Assembly: GCF_000186865.1 (NCBI RefSeq)
Contig: NW_008705561.1
Coordinates: forward strand, 241,239-305,238
Length of the DNA stretch: 64,000 nt
Direction: 5' to 3'
Source of the DNA: Aureococcus anophagefferens
Lineage: Eukaryota > Sar > Pelagophyceae > Pelagomonadales > Pelagomonadaceae
A program made the position numbers and the translations under genes. This document shows positions 8,763-17,562 of this stretch, piece after piece (position 1 is the first letter of the stretch; each line of letters opens with the position of its first letter). Under the pieces are notes generated by a model that saw only the letters and a program-made list of their open reading frames with translations, was not told the DNA's origin and made no database searches.

Positions 8763-11700
8763 CTAGGGCGGGGGAAGGGTCGAGGAGAGCTCGCCGGACG
8801 TCGTCGCGTCGACGGAGGGGTGGGCCTCGCCCGTCGCCTCGGCGTGCTGCTTCGCCTTCTCCGCGCGCCGCTTCTGCTGGAGCGACTTGGGCACGAGCGC
8901 GTTGCGCTTGATCGCGAGCTGGCGGATCTCCTGGTCGCGCTGGAGGAGGATCGTGCCGAGGTAGGCCGCCTCCGTGTTCCGCTCCTCGTCCTCGCGCTCG
9001 CCCGCGAGGACCTTCTGCTCCGCCTGCGTCGCCTCGGCCGTCGCCGCGCACGCGCCGAGCTTGAGCTCGAGGAGCTTCGCGTCCGCGGCGATGGGCTTGA
9101 CGCCGGCGGCGCGGAGCTGGTCGCGGACCTCGGCCCAGGACTCGCCGTCGCAGAACTGCTCGTAGTGGCGCACCATGCAGAGCGTCGCGCGGTCCTCCGC
9201 GGGGATGCCGTCCGCCGCGTCCTCGTGGCCCAGCAGCTCGACGATGGGCGCGATCTTGGCCCGCAGGTCGCAGGCGCCCACGGCCTGGCGCATGGCGCGC
9301 TCGGCCTTGGCGGCCATGGACGTCTGCAACCCGCCGCCCTGGGCCTTGCGGACGAACTTCGTCGTCGCCTTCGCGTCGGGCGAGCCCGGCGACGGCGGCG
9401 GCGGGGGCGCCCGCAGCGACTCGTCGTCGCTCGAGTCGCCCGGCGGCGGCGGCTGGGCCCGCGACGGCGAGCCCGCGTCGTCCGCGGCCGCCGCGCCGCC
9501 GAGGCCGCGCTGGCGCCGGAGCGGCTGCTGCAGGTTCGACAGGATGCCGTGCTCGCGGTCGCAGCCCAGGCGGATCTCCTCGTCCTCCCAGACGTGGGCC
9601 AGGAGCTGGGACGCGGACCGCATGGACCGGTCGCTCCGCCACGCGCGCACGTAGGGCACGAGCTTCCCGTTCCGCGCGAGATCCGCGAGCACGCCGCAGA
9701 CCTGGTGGCGCATGAGGCGCGGCCCCACCTCGAGCATGCTCAGCAGCGCGTCGATGCCGTGGGCCGGCGGGAGCCGCGCCTCGGACCGCTTGTTGCCGAC
9801 GACGGCGTTCCAGACGCAGTCCAACACGCCGACGGTGATCGGCGTGACCTTCTCCGTCGCCGACGAGCTCGCGATGCCGGAGCCGCCGCCGTCGTCGTCG
9901 CCGCCGCCGCCCGGCGGCGCGGGCCGGAGCCGCGGCGCCGGGCTCCGGCCGGAGCAGTAGATCTCGAGCTCGTCGACGAGCGCCGAGATGCCGTCGAGGC
10001 GCCGCAGGCTCGTCTGGTTCCCGACGTGGCCCTCGCAGAGCTTGGAGAGGATCTGCACGGCGTCGGCGCGCAGCGAGTTGTTCGCCGATTTGTCCGTGAA
10101 GCGCCGGAGCATGATGCGCACCGCGTCCAGGTGCCCGAGCTCGTCCTGCAACCCCGGCAGGCCCACGACGGAGATGAGGAGCATCAACGCGCCCTGGATG
10201 AGGCCCGACGCCGACTTGGGCACCTTGGGCTCGCTCTTCGGCGCGCCGCCGCCGCCGCCCGTGTCGTCGCAGGCGTCCAGGAAGCGCAGCGCGAGGATGT
10301 GGCCCTGCAGGGCCTGGAACGCGGCGGGCGCGCGCGGCGCCAGATTCAGCAGCACGGCCATGGCCTGCTGCTGGAGCACGTGGAGCTGCGTCAGCGGCAG
10401 GCGCCGCAGCGTCGTCGGGATGCGCCGCCGCGGCGCGCCCGCGGCCGGCTCCGGCGCGTCGCCCGGGTCGCCGTCCGCGGGGCTCCCCGGCCCCTCCAGG
10501 AGCATGGACTCCTCGAAGCTCGGCTCGTCGACGGCCTCGAGGGAGTCGACGTCGAGGTACATGAGCAGCGCGCCCATGAAGTCGGCCTTGACGATGAGCT
10601 CGAGGTTCGCCTGGTCCTGGCGGCCGAGGTCCGACAACAAAGCCCACAGGATGCGCTTCATCTCCAGGTCCTCGGGCGAGCCCGTCGCGAAGTTGTGGCG
10701 GTCCGCGAGGGGCGGCTTGTCCGGGTCCCAGAGCGACCCCTTGGACGACGCGCGCGTCCGCTCCTCGATCGAGTCCTCGGGGAGCTCCGACGCCGTCGCG
10801 TACTGCAGCAGCAGCTGGAGCAGGTTCTGCGTCCGGAAGGGCTTGTGGCTCTTGCGGTGCGACGCGATGAGCGACGACACGATGAGCACCTCGTTCCGGA
10901 GCTGCTTGTCCACCGCGCGGCGCCCGTGCACGAAGAGCGCCGTGAGCAGCTGGCGCAGGACGGCCAGCGCCGTGTCGTCCGCGAGGTGCCACATGGCGTT
11001 GTTCTCGCGGCGCCGCGCCAGCAGCTCCGTGCGCGACGGCGCCGGCGGGCCCGCGGCGTTGACGGCGACGGCGCTGTGCTCGAGCGCGTTCCACAGCACC
11101 TCGACGGCGACCGCCACCGGCTCGGACCCGAGCGGGTCGTGGAGGAAGAGGCGCAATACCGAAATGCAGACGCCCATGCCGCCGCAGCGCACCAACGCGC
11201 CCGCGGCGTCGTAGGACGTCGACAGCTCGCGCAGGAGCTTCACCAAAGCTAAAAGCAGCTGCAGCTCCGCGAACGCGAGCGTCCGCGGCGCCGTCGAGAA
11301 GACCAGGGCCCCGCCGAAGGGCGTGCCCGCGCGCGCGCCGGCGGCGCTGAGGCGGTGGCCGCTCATGCCGCCGGAGCCGCCGCCCTTGCCGAGCTTCTTC
11401 TTCTTGTGGCGCCGCGCGTCCGCGCTCTCGTCGTCGTCGGACGACTCGCCGTCGACGTCCTTCGAGATGGCCTCGGCGACGACCGCGGCCGTGCCGTCGT
11501 CGTCGATGGCTAGCAGCTGCTCGACGTGGGTGCGCAGCTCGGCGACGGCGCCCTCGACGACCTGGGCCTTGAGGAGGAGCCGCCGGTTGAGCTGCTTCGT
11601 CGCCGTCGCGTTCTGGCGTCCGCCGCCGCGCTCCGCGTCGCCCTCGGCCTCGCCCCGGGCGACGACGTGGAGCGCGCGCGTCGCCTCGATGGCCACGCGC

Positions 11701-12056
11701 GGCGACCCGGAGTGGAGCAGGCTCTCGAGGCGCCGCAGGATCGTCTCCGCGGCCGCGAGGCCGGGCGCGAGCAGCTCCTCGTTGCTCTTCTCGCGGATCG
11801 CGGGCATGCCGCAGAGCCGCACGGTCTTGCAGAGCGTCTTCTCCAGGTCCAATGCGTCGTCGGGCTGCTCCATGGCCCCGATGCGCGCCGACACGAGCTC
11901 GAGCAGCTCGGCGACGACGGGCAGCTCGCGCAGCGTGAAGCCCGTGCGGCAGCTCTTGACGATGCGCTTGAGCAGGGCGTGCTGCCGCGACACGAGGTCC
12001 CGCGTCTGCTCATCCTTGAAAAAATCCAAGATCTTCCCAAAGTCCGGCCGCTCCAT
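8763..12056 (-). CDS. CFAP69: Cilia- and flagella-associated protein 69
   Basis: A 1097-residue armadillo-like helical protein that matches CFAP69, a component of the central-pair apparatus of motile flagella. Colinear matches to the animal protein as I know it include an N-terminal LLKRIVKSCRTGFTLRELP with VRLCGMPAIREK, then KQLRNEVLIVSSLIA, then DLEMKRILWALLSDL, then ILSKLCEGHVGNQTSL, and a charged coiled-coil end (QRDQEIRQLAIKRNALV). It is somewhat longer than the roughly 940-residue animal protein because of Gly/Asp/Ser-rich insertions (for example near GGGGDDDGGGSG). The start is the ATG at 12056 (MERPDFGKILDFFK). No intron is needed. Confidence 0.85.
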   Translation of the reverse strand: MERPDFGKILDFFKDEQTRDLVSRQHALLKRIVKSCRTGFTLRELPVVAELLELVSARIGAMEQPDDALDLEKTLCKTVRLCGMPAIREKSNEELLAPGLAAAETILRRLESLLHSGSPRVAIEATRALHVVARGEAEGDAERGGGRQNATATKQLNRRLLLKAQVVEGAVAELRTHVEQLLAIDDDGTAAVVAEAISKDVDGESSDDDESADARRHKKKKLGKGGGSGGMSGHRLSAAGARAGTPFGGALVFSTAPRTLAFAELQLLLALVKLLRELSTSYDAAGALVRCGGMGVCISVLRLFLHDPLGSEPVAVAVEVLWNALEHSAVAVNAAGPPAPSRTELLARRRENNAMWHLADDTALAVLRQLLTALFVHGRRAVDKQLRNEVLIVSSLIASHRKSHKPFRTQNLLQLLLQYATASELPEDSIEERTRASSKGSLWDPDKPPLADRHNFATGSPEDLEMKRILWALLSDLGRQDQANLELIVKADFMGALLMYLDVDSLEAVDEPSFEESMLLEGPGSPADGDPGDAPEPAAGAPRRRIPTTLRRLPLTQLHVLQQQAMAVLLNLAPRAPAAFQALQGHILALRFLDACDDTGGGGGAPKSEPKVPKSASGLIQGALMLLISVVGLPGLQDELGHLDAVRIMLRRFTDKSANNSLRADAVQILSKLCEGHVGNQTSLRRLDGISALVDELEIYCSGRSPAPRLRPAPPGGGGDDDGGGSGIASSSATEKVTPITVGVLDCVWNAVVGNKRSEARLPPAHGIDALLSMLEVGPRLMRHQVCGVLADLARNGKLVPYVRAWRSDRSMRSASQLLAHVWEDEEIRLGCDREHGILSNLQQPLRRQRGLGGAAAADDAGSPSRAQPPPPGDSSDDESLRAPPPPPSPGSPDAKATTKFVRKAQGGGLQTSMAAKAERAMRQAVGACDLRAKIAPIVELLGHEDAADGIPAEDRATLCMVRHYEQFCDGESWAEVRDQLRAAGVKPIAADAKLLELKLGACAATAEATQAEQKVLAGEREDEERNTEAAYLGTILLQRDQEIRQLAIKRNALVPKSLQQKRRAEKAKQHAEATGEAHPSVDATTSGELSSTLPPP

Positions 12057-12312
12057 GATGCGCCCTCGGGGGCGCCGACGACTGGAGGCAGCCAACACCT
12101 CGTCGCGTTACAACCGGACGCAAGCCGGATACGCTGAACCGCACAGGCAAACCTCAGCGAGCGGCGTGGCCAGTGCCCGGCTTGGTCGATACAAATCCAG
12201 GCGCCGCGCGTCGTGTGCGCCGCCGTCCGCGCGCCGCTGCTCGCCTCTGATTGCACGAGCTCCTCGCCTCCCCACTGCGCCTGCGTCCTCGTCATTTGAG
12301 TGTGGCAGCGCG

Positions 12313-13743
12313 ATGGCGATGGGCAAGACACTGGACAAGACGCTGGACCTCCTGATCGACCACGGCGTCGTCGACGTCGTGTGCGCGGCCGTCGACGCCT
12401 TCAGGGAGGGCTTAGGCGGCGTCGCAATTGCCGCGCTCGCGGGCCTCGCCGTCGCGCACGTCGCCGCCGGGCGCCTGGGGTCGGCCCTGGCCTGCGCCTG
12501 GTGCGCGCTGGGCCAGGGCGGCAAGCGCGGCGTCGCGGCGCTCGCGGCGCTCGCCGTCGTCGAGAGCGACTACCGCTGGCTGCGCATGGCGACGGACGCC
12601 GAGGGCGACGCCGCGTGGCTCGCGCGCCACGCGTTCGCGTTCGGAGCCGTCGCCGCGCTCGCGCTGCGCTTCGCGAGCGAGCCTGTCTGGGTCTTCGTGC
12701 CCGAGGGGCCGCGCCGGTCCTGGGCCGCGCTGCCCGTGTTCGGCGCCGCGGCGGCCGTCGCGGGGAAGGGCTTCTGCGTCGCGTCGGCCGCGACGAACAT
12801 GGACGCGCTGCTCGGCGGCGCGTTCGCGGCCGTCGCGGCCGCCGCCGTCGGGATCGCCGCGGCCCGAACCTGCCGCGGCCACCTCGGCGCCGTCGCGCTG
12901 ATGGCCGCCGTCGCGGCGTCGTCGGCGGCGCGCTGCGAGCGCTGGTGCGGCGGCGGCGCGCCGCAATCGCTCGTCGGCGAGCTCCACGTCGACGACCGCC
13001 CGGATCTGGCGTCCCTCTTCGACGCGGCCGTGGCGCTGATCGGCGACGAGGCGGACTACCGTTCCTTGATCGACCACCCGCGCGCGGCCAACGGCGGCGC
13101 GGCGAGCGAGCACGCGTACCACCGGCGCCGCGCGGCCGCGGACTTCGCGGGCGAGTCCGTGCCGCTGCTCCAGGACCTCGTGGTCGAGCTCCGCCACCGG
13201 AAGCGCGAGCTGCGGGCCCTCGCGGGCCGTTTCCTGCCCTTTACCTCCGCGCCGCTCGTCGACGAGCTGCCGACGCCCGACGAGGCCTGCGTCCGCATCC
13301 GCGACGGCAACGGCACGGCGTTCGACCGCGCGTGCAACACGGGCATCGGCACGGCCTGGAAGCTCCGGGGCACGCCCGAGGCCATGGGGAACTTCCGCCG
13401 CCTCGCGAACCGCGTCTTGGCGACGAACGTCTCGCGGGGCTACCACCTCAACTCGCTCTTCTACCCTCCCGACTCGTTCGCGATGTGGCACGCGAACTCC
13501 TTCGACACGGCGGCCTACCGCCTCTACCTCGTCCGCGTCCGCGGCAACGCGTCCTACGCCTACGTCGACGACGGCGGCGCCACGGTCCGCGCGCCGGACC
13601 GCGACGGCGTCGCCCGCGTCTTCCGGATCGACGCGTGCGCGCGGCGCTGGCACAGCATCGTCGTCGACGACGGGAGCCGCTGGTCCTTCGGCTTCATGCT
13701 CCCCCAGGCCAAGGCCCTCGAGCTCCTCGGCCGCGCCGCGTAA
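12313..13743 (+). CDS. Membrane protein with a C-terminal 2OG-oxygenase-like domain
   Basis: A 476-residue protein beginning MAMGKTLDKTLDLLIDHGVV. The first half has about six or seven Ala-rich hydrophobic segments, so it is an integral membrane protein. The last 150 residues look soluble and resemble a double-stranded beta-helix oxygenase: NSLFYPPDSFAMWHANSFDT, YRLYLVRVRGNASYAYVDD, RVFRIDACARRWHSIVVDD and a closing Arg-Trp-Ser-Phe-Gly-Phe. The two His in WHAN and RWHS would be iron ligands, but the usual acidic residue is Asn, so activity is uncertain. The combination with a membrane half is unusual. The assignment of the C-terminal domain is tentative. Confidence 0.6.
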   Translation: MAMGKTLDKTLDLLIDHGVVDVVCAAVDAFREGLGGVAIAALAGLAVAHVAAGRLGSALACAWCALGQGGKRGVAALAALAVVESDYRWLRMATDAEGDAAWLARHAFAFGAVAALALRFASEPVWVFVPEGPRRSWAALPVFGAAAAVAGKGFCVASAATNMDALLGGAFAAVAAAAVGIAAARTCRGHLGAVALMAAVAASSAARCERWCGGGAPQSLVGELHVDDRPDLASLFDAAVALIGDEADYRSLIDHPRAANGGAASEHAYHRRRAAADFAGESVPLLQDLVVELRHRKRELRALAGRFLPFTSAPLVDELPTPDEACVRIRDGNGTAFDRACNTGIGTAWKLRGTPEAMGNFRRLANRVLATNVSRGYHLNSLFYPPDSFAMWHANSFDTAAYRLYLVRVRGNASYAYVDDGGATVRAPDRDGVARVFRIDACARRWHSIVVDDGSRWSFGFMLPQAKALELLGRAA

Positions 13744-13750
13744 AAAACGC

Positions 13751-14839
13751 TTAGAACAGGAGCCGCTCGACGCCGCCCCGCGCGAAGTTGAAGGTCACGA
13801 CCGCGTGCGCGATGAAGAGCGCGCGCCACGCCGCGGCGCGGCCGAAGAGGCCCGACACGCCGCCGCCGTGGGCGACCTGCCAGCGCAGGGCCTCCCGCAG
13901 GTTGGCGTGGCGGCCCATCTGGATCCGCGTCTTCAGCTGGTCCGGCGCGTTCGTCAGGAAGCCCATGGGCAGGCCCAGCAGCGCGGACGCGACGACGACC
14001 TCGCGGCCGTCCAAGATCTCCGCCCACGGCCCGCCGTCGGCGGCGGCCCGCAACCGTCCCGCGACGGCCGGCGACCCGAGCAGCGCGAAGTTGAAGAGGC
14101 CCTCGCGGCAGAAGCACGCCGAGTAGCCGCGCAGCAGCCGCGCGAGGCCGAAGTCGCGGTAGACGCTCGAGACCGTCGTCGGCGCGCCGCAGCGGCCGCC
14201 GACCTGGTCCAGGATCTTCGGGCACTCGGCCACGGTGATCGCCGTCGACGACACGCACGTCGCCGCGCCGACGCACGCGAGCTCCTCGGCGACGGTCTTC
14301 GGCGCGCCGCCCGAGCGGCGGCTCGCGAGCCAGCGGTCGCCCAGCTGGTACGTGCCGAAGTTCAGGAAGAGGTAGGGGAAGCGCGACTGCATGGTCACGA
14401 AGTGGCCCGCGCAGAGGTTCGAGCGGAGGAGCAGGCCCCAGTAGACCTCCGCGGGCCGCGCGGCGAGCTCCGGCACCGCGCGGTACGCGAAGGCGCTGCG
14501 CCGCACGTAGCGGTCGACGACGGCGCCGACGGGCGCGGCGGACCGGAGGCCGAAGAGCGCCGCGTTCGCGCCGAGGCCCGCCTGGAGCCGCGTCGCGACC
14601 GTGTCGATGACGATGCCGCCGCTGTAGACCTGGAAGATGCCCGCGGCCGTCGCGAGCACGCACGTCCGGAGCAGCTCGTAGGCGACGGCCGACGCGCCGT
14701 CGCGCCGCGCGAAAAACTCGGCGCGGAGCTCCTGCAGCCGCGCCTCCTGCGCGCTGTCGATGAGGCCCGCGCGCCGGACGCCGTAGAAGCTGGCTCCAGC
14801 GATGCCCGACGTGAGCACGAGCTTCGTCTGCGGGTTCAT
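13751..14839 (-). CDS. Mitochondrial carrier family (SLC25-like) protein
   Basis: A 362-residue protein with weakly spaced carrier repeats. Two degenerate carrier signatures are visible: IVIDTVATRLQAG near residue 90, and TNAPDQLKTRIQMG near residue 310, the latter fitting the P-x-D-x-x-K-T-R-x-Q pattern. Hydrophobic segments between them fit six membrane helices in the inner mitochondrial membrane. The family exchanges metabolites or cofactors; the substrate is not readable. The start is the ATG at 14839 (MNPQTKLVLTSGIAGASF). It is convergent with the preceding gene, with stops 7 bp apart. The signatures are divergent, so it may be an atypical carrier. Confidence 0.7.
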   Translation of the reverse strand: MNPQTKLVLTSGIAGASFYGVRRAGLIDSAQEARLQELRAEFFARRDGASAVAYELLRTCVLATAAGIFQVYSGGIVIDTVATRLQAGLGANAALFGLRSAAPVGAVVDRYVRRSAFAYRAVPELAARPAEVYWGLLLRSNLCAGHFVTMQSRFPYLFLNFGTYQLGDRWLASRRSGGAPKTVAEELACVGAATCVSSTAITVAECPKILDQVGGRCGAPTTVSSVYRDFGLARLLRGYSACFCREGLFNFALLGSPAVAGRLRAAADGGPWAEILDGREVVVASALLGLPMGFLTNAPDQLKTRIQMGRHANLREALRWQVAHGGGVSGLFGRAAAWRALFIAHAVVTFNFARGGVERLLF

Positions 14840-15078
14840 GGCGACGGTTGATGCGCGTCTGCGAAGCTGGTCTTGCGCACGCGAGTCAGATGGACACGTA
14901 GGAGACTTGCGGTGATGCGGAGCGCGTCGTTGCTGACTTTGGTGCAGTGGTGCCAGCACGCGCCGGCGCGAGGTGCTCCGAGTCGCCTTCTCGCTCGATT
15001 CTTGGCCGAAAACGTGTCTCAATCGATACGCGTCAACGCCGGCAACGTTCCCTGCAATTGCATTCATCCTAATGCAGC
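14840..15078. other. Spacer without a recognisable gene
   Basis: This stretch upstream of the carrier gene is less GC-rich than its surroundings and has no coherent frame. It probably holds the carrier promoter and 5' UTR. Confidence 0.4.
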
Positions 15079-15216
15079 TTACGCCGGCCGCGCGGGGCAG
15101 CGCGCGTTGCGGTCGACGGCGGTGACGGCCACGGAGAGGTGCTCGTCGTAAACGTCGTCCGCCGGCCGCCGCGGGCCCGCGGGCCGTCGAAACGCGCCGA
15201 CGAGCGCCCGCGTACC
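15079..15216 (-). pseudogene. Orphan C-terminal coding fragment
   Basis: On the minus strand a frame with GC3-biased codons reads LVGAFRRPAGPRRPADDVYD and continues EHLSVAVTAVDRNARC to a stop at 15081-15079. It has no Met, and an in-frame stop lies just upstream, close to the end of eIF2B-alpha. It could be the last exon of a gene whose upstream exons I cannot see, or a gene remnant. The family is not recognised, although the middle resembles part of a hot-dog thioesterase. Confidence is low. Confidence 0.25.
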
Positions 15217-15232
15217 AGCTCTAGACCCTTAC

Positions 15233-16384
15233 TCATTGGTAGAGCCGGATGAGCTCGTCGGAGACGGCGGCGGGCGTGAGGATGCCGAGGTCCGTGAAGA
15301 GGAGGGTGATGAACTGGGGCGGCGTGTAGTCGCACGCGGGCGACTTGGCGACGACGTCCGCGTGCGCGGACTCCGGGAGGGGCAGCGCGACGGTGTGCGC
15401 GTGCGACTCGGGCAGGTCGCGCTGGTTCAGCGGGTAGAGGCGCGCGAACTTGTAAGACTCGGCGGCGACGTAGACGGGCTTGCGCATGGCCTTGGCGCAG
15501 GTCGCGACCGTGAGCCTGGGCGGGAAAAGAGTGCGAAATCTCCAACTTTGGGAGGCTCGTCTCTCGGTCGTTTTCCACTCGTTTCGGCTCATTTTTCGAC
15601 GGGCGATCATCTCTCGGAGCGCTCTCGACGCGTGGATGCGTTTTCCGGCGCGCGCGCGCGCGGCACACTCGCGTTGAAGCGACAGTGAAGCACGCTTTTC
15701 CCGCTCCGCCGCGAGCGTGCCGACCTTGTTGATGACGCCGCCGTTCTCCATGACGCCCTCGGCGCCGACGAGGACGACGTCGACGTTCTCCATGTAGTAG
15801 GCGACGGCCGTGTCGAGGATCATGGTCGTCGGCACGCCCAGCGCCGCGAGGTCGCTCGCGTAGTCGACGCCCGCGCCGTCGAGCCGGCCCTCGGTGACGA
15901 AGACGGAGAAGTGCTTCGTCTCCGCGGCCTTCGCTAGAAGCGCGGTCGCGACGCGGCTCCGGCCGTGGACGAGGACGGCGGCGCCGTCGCGCACGAAGGC
16001 GTGGCCGAGCTCGGCGATGCGCGCGCGGCTCGCCTCGGACTGGCGCGCGAACGACGAGCCGCGCGCGCCGAGCATGCGCTTGCACTCGTCGAAGTCCTCG
16101 AACTCGAGGAACGTCCGCGTGACGTGGCGCAGGAAGAGCTCGGAGCCGGAGGAGACGGAGATGACCGTGCGGCCCCGCAGGCACGCGGGCTGCGTCTCGC
16201 AGAAGGCGAGGAGCTTGTCCCGCGCGAGGCGCAGCTCCTCGTCGAGGCCGTGCATCGTCGCGCTGCTCGACCGCTCGATGACGCCGAGCAGGACCTGGAT
16301 CGCCGCGACGGGGATCGCCAGCGTGCCATCCGTGAGCAGCGACGCGAACTCGGACTCGAGGTCCGGCGGCGATTGCGGAGACAT
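15233..16384 (-). CDS. EIF2B1: Translation initiation factor eIF2B subunit alpha, with introner intron
   Basis: The alpha subunit of the eIF2B decamer, the guanine-nucleotide exchange factor for eIF2 that responds to eIF2 phosphorylation. Exons are 16384-15717 and 15515-15233, giving 316 residues (human about 305). Family sequence is clear: TVISVSSGSELFLRHV, DVVLVGAEGVMENGGVINKV, then after the splice TVATCAKAMRKPVYVAAESY, and the C-terminal LTPAAVSDELIRLYQ. The 201-bp intron has no stop in frame, so an uncritical reading gives a 383-residue protein with 67 foreign residues. Joining GTL directly to TVATCAKA matches the spacing in homologues exactly. It is divergent from the gene at 16547. Confidence 0.93.
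   Translation of the reverse strand: MSPQSPPDLESEFASLLTDGTLAIPVAAIQVLLGVIERSSSATMHGLDEELRLARDKLLAFCETQPACLRGRTVISVSSGSELFLRHVTRTFLEFEDFDECKRMLGARGSSFARQSEASRARIAELGHAFVRDGAAVLVHGRSRVATALLAKAAETKHFSVFVTEGRLDGAGVDYASDLAALGVPTTMILDTAVAYYMENVDVVLVGAEGVMENGGVINKVGTLAAEREKRASLSLQRECAARARAGKRIHASRALREMIARRKMSRNEWKTTERRASQSWRFRTLFPPRLTVATCAKAMRKPVYVAAESYKFARLYPLNQRDLPESHAHTVALPLPESAHADVVAKSPACDYTPPQFITLLFTDLGILTPAAVSDELIRLYQ
15516..15708 (-). mobile_element. Introner element (copy A) forming the intron of eIF2B-alpha
   Basis: A 193-bp insertion. On the + strand it starts CTGGGCGGGAAAAG and ends CTTTTCCCGCTCCG, terminal inverted repeats matching at 12 of 14 positions. It is flanked by 8-bp target duplications CCGTGAGC (15508-15515) and CCGCGAGC (15709-15716), 7 of 8 identical. 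In gene sense the intron is the first target copy plus the element. The donor GC comes from the target copy and the acceptor CAG from the element end. It codes for no transposase. The core shares blocks such as GAGAGATGATCGC and CGAAACGAGTGGAAAACG with the copy in PRODH. Confidence 0.88.
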
Positions 16385-16546
16385 CGTCGCGGGAGGGCGC
16401 CTCCAAGCTACAGCTGTAGCTTGAAGCTATCTTGACGAGACGCTGCCAATCTTCTTCAAAGCGACCGTGCCTCGCCTGAAACTCCCATATATCGAATAAC
16501 TCTCCGCCTCTACTTGCTCATCGGCAGCCGCAGCGGGCCGGCGACG

Positions 16547-17110
16547 ATGAGCATGACCTTCTCCGCGGCGCAGTACGACCGCAACGTGCGTCTTTCCCCC
16601 CGAGATGTTCCTGCCATCCCCAACCCAACCAAATAGCAAAAATGCCGCGCAGGCCAAGAACCTCTACAACTGGGAGGTCCCGACGGACGAGACCATGTCG
16701 CCGCGCACGCCGCGGCGCAAGGTCGGCAAGCCCGTCAAGACCGAGTACAGCTCCCCGAAGATGAAGGACTACGCGGGCCAGCGCGGCGCCCGCGTCGCGC
16801 GTCGCGCGTCGCGCCGCGCGACCCCCGCCCGCCCCCGCGCAGCTACACGAGCCAGCGACCACCGACGAAGTTCGTCGTCGACGACAACGGCCACCTCGTC
16901 GACAAGGGCCGGAAGACGGGCTCGTCGTTCCAGGCCAAGCCGAAGCAGGGCGACGGCCGCTTCACGGTGCGCTGGCCGCAAGAAAACGGCGAGACGAAGA
17001 TGCCGAAGAGCCCCCGGGCGACCATGGGCCACAAGGGCATCATCACCAACTACCTCCCCAGCGACACGATCACGCTGCCCACGGTCTGCATGGTCAGCAA
17101 CACGCGGTGA
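16547..17110 (+). CDS. Small basic protein, Flattop (CFAP126)-like, two introns
   Basis: Three exons give 144 residues: 16547-16585, 16653-16780 and 16843-17110. The first intron (67 bp) is a GT-AG intron starting GTGCGTC. The second (62 bp) is best read as GC-AG starting GCGCGGCGCCCG, though its 5' edge is not certain. The protein begins MSMTFSAAQYDRN followed by AKNLYNWEVP and later has KFVVDDNGHLVDKG. The order FSA-x-QY, L-x-NW, and D-x-GHL resembles the axonemal protein Flattop. The similarity is short, so the name is only a suggestion. The neighbouring DNALI1 gene is also axonemal. Confidence 0.6.
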
Positions 17111-17562
17111 GCGCGCCCGCGCGCCGTCGGACGCCGAGGACGCCTCCGACGACGCGACCGCGCTTCTCACCCACGACCAGGCCCCCGCCAGCCGCCGCTT
17201 CTTCGGCGCCCGCCCGCGATGCCGCCTCCGGCACGCCTAATAACACGCACTCTCTCGAATTATCGATTGGCTGCGCCAACATTGAAGGGCACGATCTCGT
17301 GCGCGAATGATACTGCGCTCCTCAGCGCGCGTTTTGCGCCGGCCCATATTGGAGCAGCGCGGCGGCCGTCGTTGCGAGCGCAGCCATGGTGCGTCGTCCC
17401 GCGTCCGAACTCGAGGGCTTCGGCCGGTGTCGCGCGCGCCGAGAAACAAAAAACGCGCGACGGCGCGCGCTCGGCCGCTCGGAGGACGACGCGCGCGCCC
17501 ACGTCGACGCCCCCCCGTTCGCCCCGCGCGCGTCACGCGCGCCCCCCGCTCTCCAGGCGCAG
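17111..17562. other. Spacer with the possible 5' exon and intron of DNALI1
   Basis: About 450 bp without a convincing gene. An ATG at 17386-17388 is directly followed by GTGCGTCGTCCC, the donor motif seen in other introns here, and the stretch ends CCAGGCGCAG just before the DNALI1 ATG at 17563. The interval 17389-17562 may therefore be an intron after a one-codon coding exon. Confidence 0.4.

Noticed and set aside
12313..13743. Giant-virus or phage origin for the membrane/oxygenase gene
   Set aside because: The oxygenase-like part recalls proteins from marine phages, but base composition and codon use match the neighbours and no other sign of transfer is seen.
15516..15708. The 67 extra residues as a genuine insertion domain of eIF2B-alpha
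   Set aside because: Target duplications, inverted repeats and homology to the PRODH intron show it is an intron.
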